Source: Entamoeba invadens IP1
Lineage: Eukaryota > Evosea > Mastigamoebida > Endamoebidae
Length of the DNA stretch: 33,913 bases
Direction: 5' to 3'
Assembly: GCF_000330505.1 (NCBI RefSeq)
Contig: NW_004191806.1
Location: 3,381-37,293 of the forward strand
The translations under genes were made by a program, and so were the position numbers. The notes beneath the pieces were generated by a model, which was not told the origin of the DNA, made no database searches, and saw only the letters and a program-made list of their open reading frames with translations. Positions 30,678-33,913 of this stretch are shown piece after piece (the stretch's first letter is position 1; every line of letters begins with the position of its first letter).

Positions 30678-33600
30678 TTATTTTGTTTCCAATAAATTGA
30701 CGACTTCATTAATATTTGGTCTATCGTCTGGTTGTTGACTCCAACATTTTTGTATCAATTCATATTGACTGTCACTCATATTTTCATTTCTCTCAAGTCG
30801 TTTACCCGAAATCACAAATTCTGCTATTTTCCATGGAAACTTAAACACGTTTTTATCGTACGCGTCTCCCCATTTTAACGTTTCGTACAAAGTGACGCCA
30901 AATGAATAGATATCTGCACTCTTCTTATACTTTTCTTTTTTTAACACCTCAGGTGCCATATACACTGGTGTTCCAACACCTTTAGTGAATGTCATGTTAG
31001 TCATCAATAAATTGATATTTCTTGCACTTCCAAAGTCAGTTAATTTCGCATTCACTTTGTCGTTAATATCAAGTGAAAATACAAGTAAATTGTCTGGTTT
31101 GATGTCTCTGTGTACAATCCCGTTTGTGTGTAAGTAAAGCAACCCATTTGCCATATCATTCATGACTTTTATTTTAATTTCTTTTTGTATTGTTATTTTC
31201 TTTTTGTTCTTTATCAAGTCGTTTAAACTGCCAAATTGAGCAAATTCAGTGACCATACATATCTTGTTTGGTATGAACACAGCACCATAGAAGTGGACCA
31301 AATAGTCACTTCTAAATTTGTCCAACATATTCACTTCCTTTTCAAATTCTTTCATTTTGATTTCGTCATTGCACCCCTCTTTCATTTTCTTAATTGCAAC
31401 TTTGTATCCTCGAAATTCACCCAAATACACAATTCCAAACGAGCCTTCACCAAGTCGTTTTTCCTCATGTAACTCGTGATAGTCGAGGTGTGTTGTCATT
31501 TGGGTTTTTGCACTTATTTGTATTTGTTGGATCATTTGTAAACCGTTTTGAATATCAAGACCAACACATACAATTTTATCTTCGATGTTGCAAGAACAAA
31601 TTGGTGTTAAAAACATCTCAAATTCACACGCTTCTCCACTTTTTAAATTTACCAAACTTGGCTCCGTTCTGATGTTGTAATTTTCACATCCTTTTAAAAC
31701 ACTAAACTGGATTTTAATTGCATTTTTTGACTTGTTTCCAACACACAACACCTCGCGCGTTTCTTTACCAACTGGAATGTCGCTGTTTTCATTGTCATCG
31801 TTAACAAAGACGAGTGTTTTCTTGTTGGATACAAGCCATTCATTGATATCATAAAACGTAATATTTGATCGCTTCATTTTGAATACACAAACATTCTGCA
31901 TCTTCTTTTTGTTTCCAAAGTAATTGTACAAATAGGAAAGTGTAAATAATAGTACTATAACTACAATAATAACTATTACTACAAACGTGACTGATAGACT
32001 TGTTATTAAAACTGTGTTTGGGGTGTCTTCACATGATTTTCTATCATCACTAAGTTGTTTACCTTGACTACATTTCAAACATTCACCATTAAACGCTGCA
32101 ATACAAAACATAAAATGAGTATAATGAACACACTTGTTGTTGACATATATGTTGTCTTTTTGGCACACCTCGCATGAGTATTGATCAATACACTTTGTAC
32201 AGTTTTCAATACATGTTTTGCACCGAGGTATATATGAGTCCAAGTAATAACCCCCTTCACATCGTTCACAACCAAATTGTGTTTTATCTGCGCATCCAAC
32301 AAGTCCTGAATAACTTTGACACGTCAACATTTCTGATGGTATCAAAAAGTAATTCAGTTTGCATGTTATACACGAATTCAAATCTTTACACACCGCACAA
32401 GTCGAGTCACAAGTAACACAATCACTTTTTTCTCTGTAATACCCCTCTTGGCATAATGCACATCCAATCATATTTGGCATTTCTTTTTTGCACTTTTTGA
32501 AAAAGTCTTCTGTTCGTTCACATGTATTGTCTTTATTTAAAAACTCCAATTCTGGACGACACGACAAACAATGTGTCGAATTGAAACACGTTGTACAGTT
32601 GTTTTCACATTTGTTGCAACTGCCGTTTGTTAAGTAATATCCATCCAAACAGGAAATACACCCTTTTGATGATTTAATTTGACATCTATCTGTTTCACTC
32701 TCAATTTGTTTGAGTTGGTCGTTCTCTTTTGTACAATTCCCATCATATAATAGAAATCCATTATTACACTCAAATATAACAACTGTGTCATTGATAAAAG
32801 ACTTCGTGGCATATTTGACATCGTTGCCAATTAATTTACAGTATTGTGTATCAATTGTGTTTTTTTCAACTTTTATATACATCGGCAAACACTTTATACA
32901 TTTGTTTGATTTTGATTGTTGACAATTATATGTTTCTTTTGTTTCACATTGATTGGTTGTTGTCAATAGATACCCGTCTAAACAATTGATACATTTACCA
33001 TCGAGACAACTTAAACAGTTTTCTAAACCACAATTGATACACACATTTTCTTTAATATAAGTATTGGTTTTGGCAACACAACTCACACAGTCATTTCCAT
33101 CAACTGTGTCACATTTATTTTTTAAAATACACATGTCTTCTTTTGTGTTAATCACATTATTATTATCACAATTAATGCCATGGATTTTAGAATTCACCAT
33201 TTTACATTTAATGCTATTTGTTTGATCATCTTTACAATTATGACACAAATTATTATTATTGAGGTATTGATCGATTTTACATTTGAAAATTACACTGTTT
33301 TTGTACAAGTCGTCTTTGTTGTCATTGTTACAGACACCACTTGTATCAAAATTGGACCCGTCGTTGCATTGAAGACATATTGTCGTTGTTTTATTTTTAT
33401 AATAATATTTACAATTCGACTCTTCACAGTTTCCAGTCGTTGTGATTCCATTTCCACAATTTTCACAGGTGATTTTTGAGTTTGTTTCACACAAATTTTT
33501 GTTTTCAAAAATTTCACATGTTTTATTCCTTAAATGATAATCAGTTTGACATTTCAAACAATTATTTTCTCCATTCTGAAGTTCACAATTTCCGTTGTTA

Positions 33601-33913
33601 TTTACACAAACATTTCCAAAATAATTTGTGTAGCTTTGACATTCAACGCAACTGCCTTCAATGAGTTCAAAAGGCGGATAACACACTTTACATTCCGCTC
33701 CATAATTCCCATAATTTTGACACATCTTACATTTGGGTTTAATGTTGTAACATTCGTCACAGGTACTTGAATTGTTTTGGTAAAGGTAACTTGGACATTC
33801 ACATTGATAATTATTGACTACAAATTTATCTTCACAAGAAATACATTGATACTTTTCAGTTTGACTGCATGTTACACAATTTGGCATTTTACTGCATGGT
33901 GAGCCATTGTTTC
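30678..33913 (-). CDS. transmembrane receptor kinase with CXXC-rich ectodomain (5' end outside window)
   Basis: The frame is open to the right edge, so the N-terminus with its signal peptide is missing. The in-frame Met at 33885-33887 is internal, and NGSPCSK precedes it. Residues below count from that Met. About 1-620 are cysteine-rich CXXC repeats, several of the form C-x2-C-x2-GYY (CISCLDGYYL, CERCEGGYYL). One transmembrane helix follows at about 624-655. Next comes a Cys-containing beta-rich segment (about 670-795), then a protein kinase domain (about 803-1065) with GEGSFG, VAIKKM (Lys), HRDIKPDN (about 924), DFGSA (about 950) and APEVL (about 976), all key residues present. It resembles the tyrosine-kinase-like class. 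This is the layout of Entamoeba TMKs, which sense surface ligands and signal inward. Ligand unknown. The decayed CXXC gene at 10050-10875 is a possible distant relative. Confidence 0.93.
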   Translation of the reverse strand, partial: NNGSPCSKMPNCVTCSQTEKYQCISCEDKFVVNNYQCECPSYLYQNNSSTCDECYNIKPKCKMCQNYGNYGAECKVCYPPFELIEGSCVECQSYTNYFGNVCVNNNGNCELQNGENNCLKCQTDYHLRNKTCEIFENKNLCETNSKITCENCGNGITTTGNCEESNCKYYYKNKTTTICLQCNDGSNFDTSGVCNNDNKDDLYKNSVIFKCKIDQYLNNNNLCHNCKDDQTNSIKCKMVNSKIHGINCDNNNVINTKEDMCILKNKCDTVDGNDCVSCVAKTNTYIKENVCINCGLENCLSCLDGKCINCLDGYLLTTTNQCETKETYNCQQSKSNKCIKCLPMYIKVEKNTIDTQYCKLIGNDVKYATKSFINDTVVIFECNNGFLLYDGNCTKENDQLKQIESETDRCQIKSSKGCISCLDGYYLTNGSCNKCENNCTTCFNSTHCLSCRPELEFLNKDNTCERTEDFFKKCKKEMPNMIGCALCQEGYYREKSDCVTCDSTCAVCKDLNSCITCKLNYFLIPSEMLTCQSYSGLVGCADKTQFGCERCEGGYYLDSYIPRCKTCIENCTKCIDQYSCEVCQKDNIYVNNKCVHYTHFMFCIAAFNGECLKCSQGKQLSDDRKSCEDTPNTVLITSLSVTFVVIVIIVVIVLLFTLSYLYNYFGNKKKMQNVCVFKMKRSNITFYDINEWLVSNKKTLVFVNDDNENSDIPVGKETREVLCVGNKSKNAIKIQFSVLKGCENYNIRTEPSLVNLKSGEACEFEMFLTPICSCNIEDKIVCVGLDIQNGLQMIQQIQISAKTQMTTHLDYHELHEEKRLGEGSFGIVYLGEFRGYKVAIKKMKEGCNDEIKMKEFEKEVNMLDKFRSDYLVHFYGAVFIPNKICMVTEFAQFGSLNDLIKNKKKITIQKEIKIKVMNDMANGLLYLHTNGIVHRDIKPDNLLVFSLDINDKVNAKLTDFGSARNINLLMTNMTFTKGVGTPVYMAPEVLKKEKYKKSADIYSFGVTLYETLKWGDAYDKNVFKFPWKIAEFVISGKRLERNENMSDSQYELIQKCWSQQPDDRPNINEVVNLLETK

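Noticed and set aside
31236..33770. Several short plus-strand and minus-strand frames over the kinase gene
   Set aside because: The long minus-strand frame with complete kinase motifs and CXXC repeats explains the sequence; these are shadows of it.

Overview
The window looks like a gene-poor, transposon-rich stretch of an Entamoeba-type amoeba genome. The abundance of DNA transposons favours Entamoeba invadens or a close relative over E. histolytica. The reasons are: very high A+T content; a CXXC-rich transmembrane kinase with the cytoplasmic layout of Entamoeba TMKs; a flavodoxin-like gene; intergenic spacers of about 80-90% A+T; eukaryotic tRNA genes, one with a 10-nt intron next to the anticodon; and Mutator, Tc1 and pogo type elements. 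Species identity is an inference, because no search could be run.

Layout. 1-2.5 kb: AT-rich, with a weak coding remnant at the edge. 2479-4981: a complete pogo/Tigger-type element, flanked by TA, with a broken transposase. 5-8.9 kb: AT-rich and geneless, with two clean hairpins. 8.9-9.8 kb: a tRNA cluster made of an anticodon-less tRNA remnant, tRNA-Gly(UCC), intron-containing tRNA-Ile(UAU) and a possible fourth relic. 10.05-10.9 kb: a decayed cysteine-rich (CXXC) surface-protein gene. 11.5 kb: nested, partly exclusive inverted repeats. 12.3-12.9 kb: an unrecognised decayed reading region. 13.6-14.65 kb: a broken Tc1-type DD34E transposase. 15278-18414: a Mutator-like element with 451-bp, nearly identical terminal inverted repeats. 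19-25.5 kb: a chain of plus-strand gene relics, broken mostly by in-frame stops, with an internally deleted pogo element (23575-24577) in the middle. 25532-25712: a 181-bp MITE. 26036-27520: an intact secreted beta-helix protein gene. 27877-28573: another deleted pogo-type element. 28809-29384: an intact flavodoxin-like gene. 30678 to the right edge: a transmembrane kinase, truncated only by the window end.

Only three protein genes look intact (beta-helix protein, flavodoxin-like protein, kinase), plus two or so tRNAs. They are independent single genes with no operon logic. The strongest unifying signal is in the mobile elements. Four TA-flanked elements with different end sequences (three begin CAGT at both ends, one CAGT at one end and TAGT at the other) each carry a short motif repeated two or three times inside every terminal repeat, spaced about 16-19 bp or double that. 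The Mutator-like element has a similar 15-16 bp reiteration at its own ends. I see no CRISPR array or defence system. The best candidates for something undescribed are this end architecture and the twice-frameshifted but otherwise fresh Mutator-like element.
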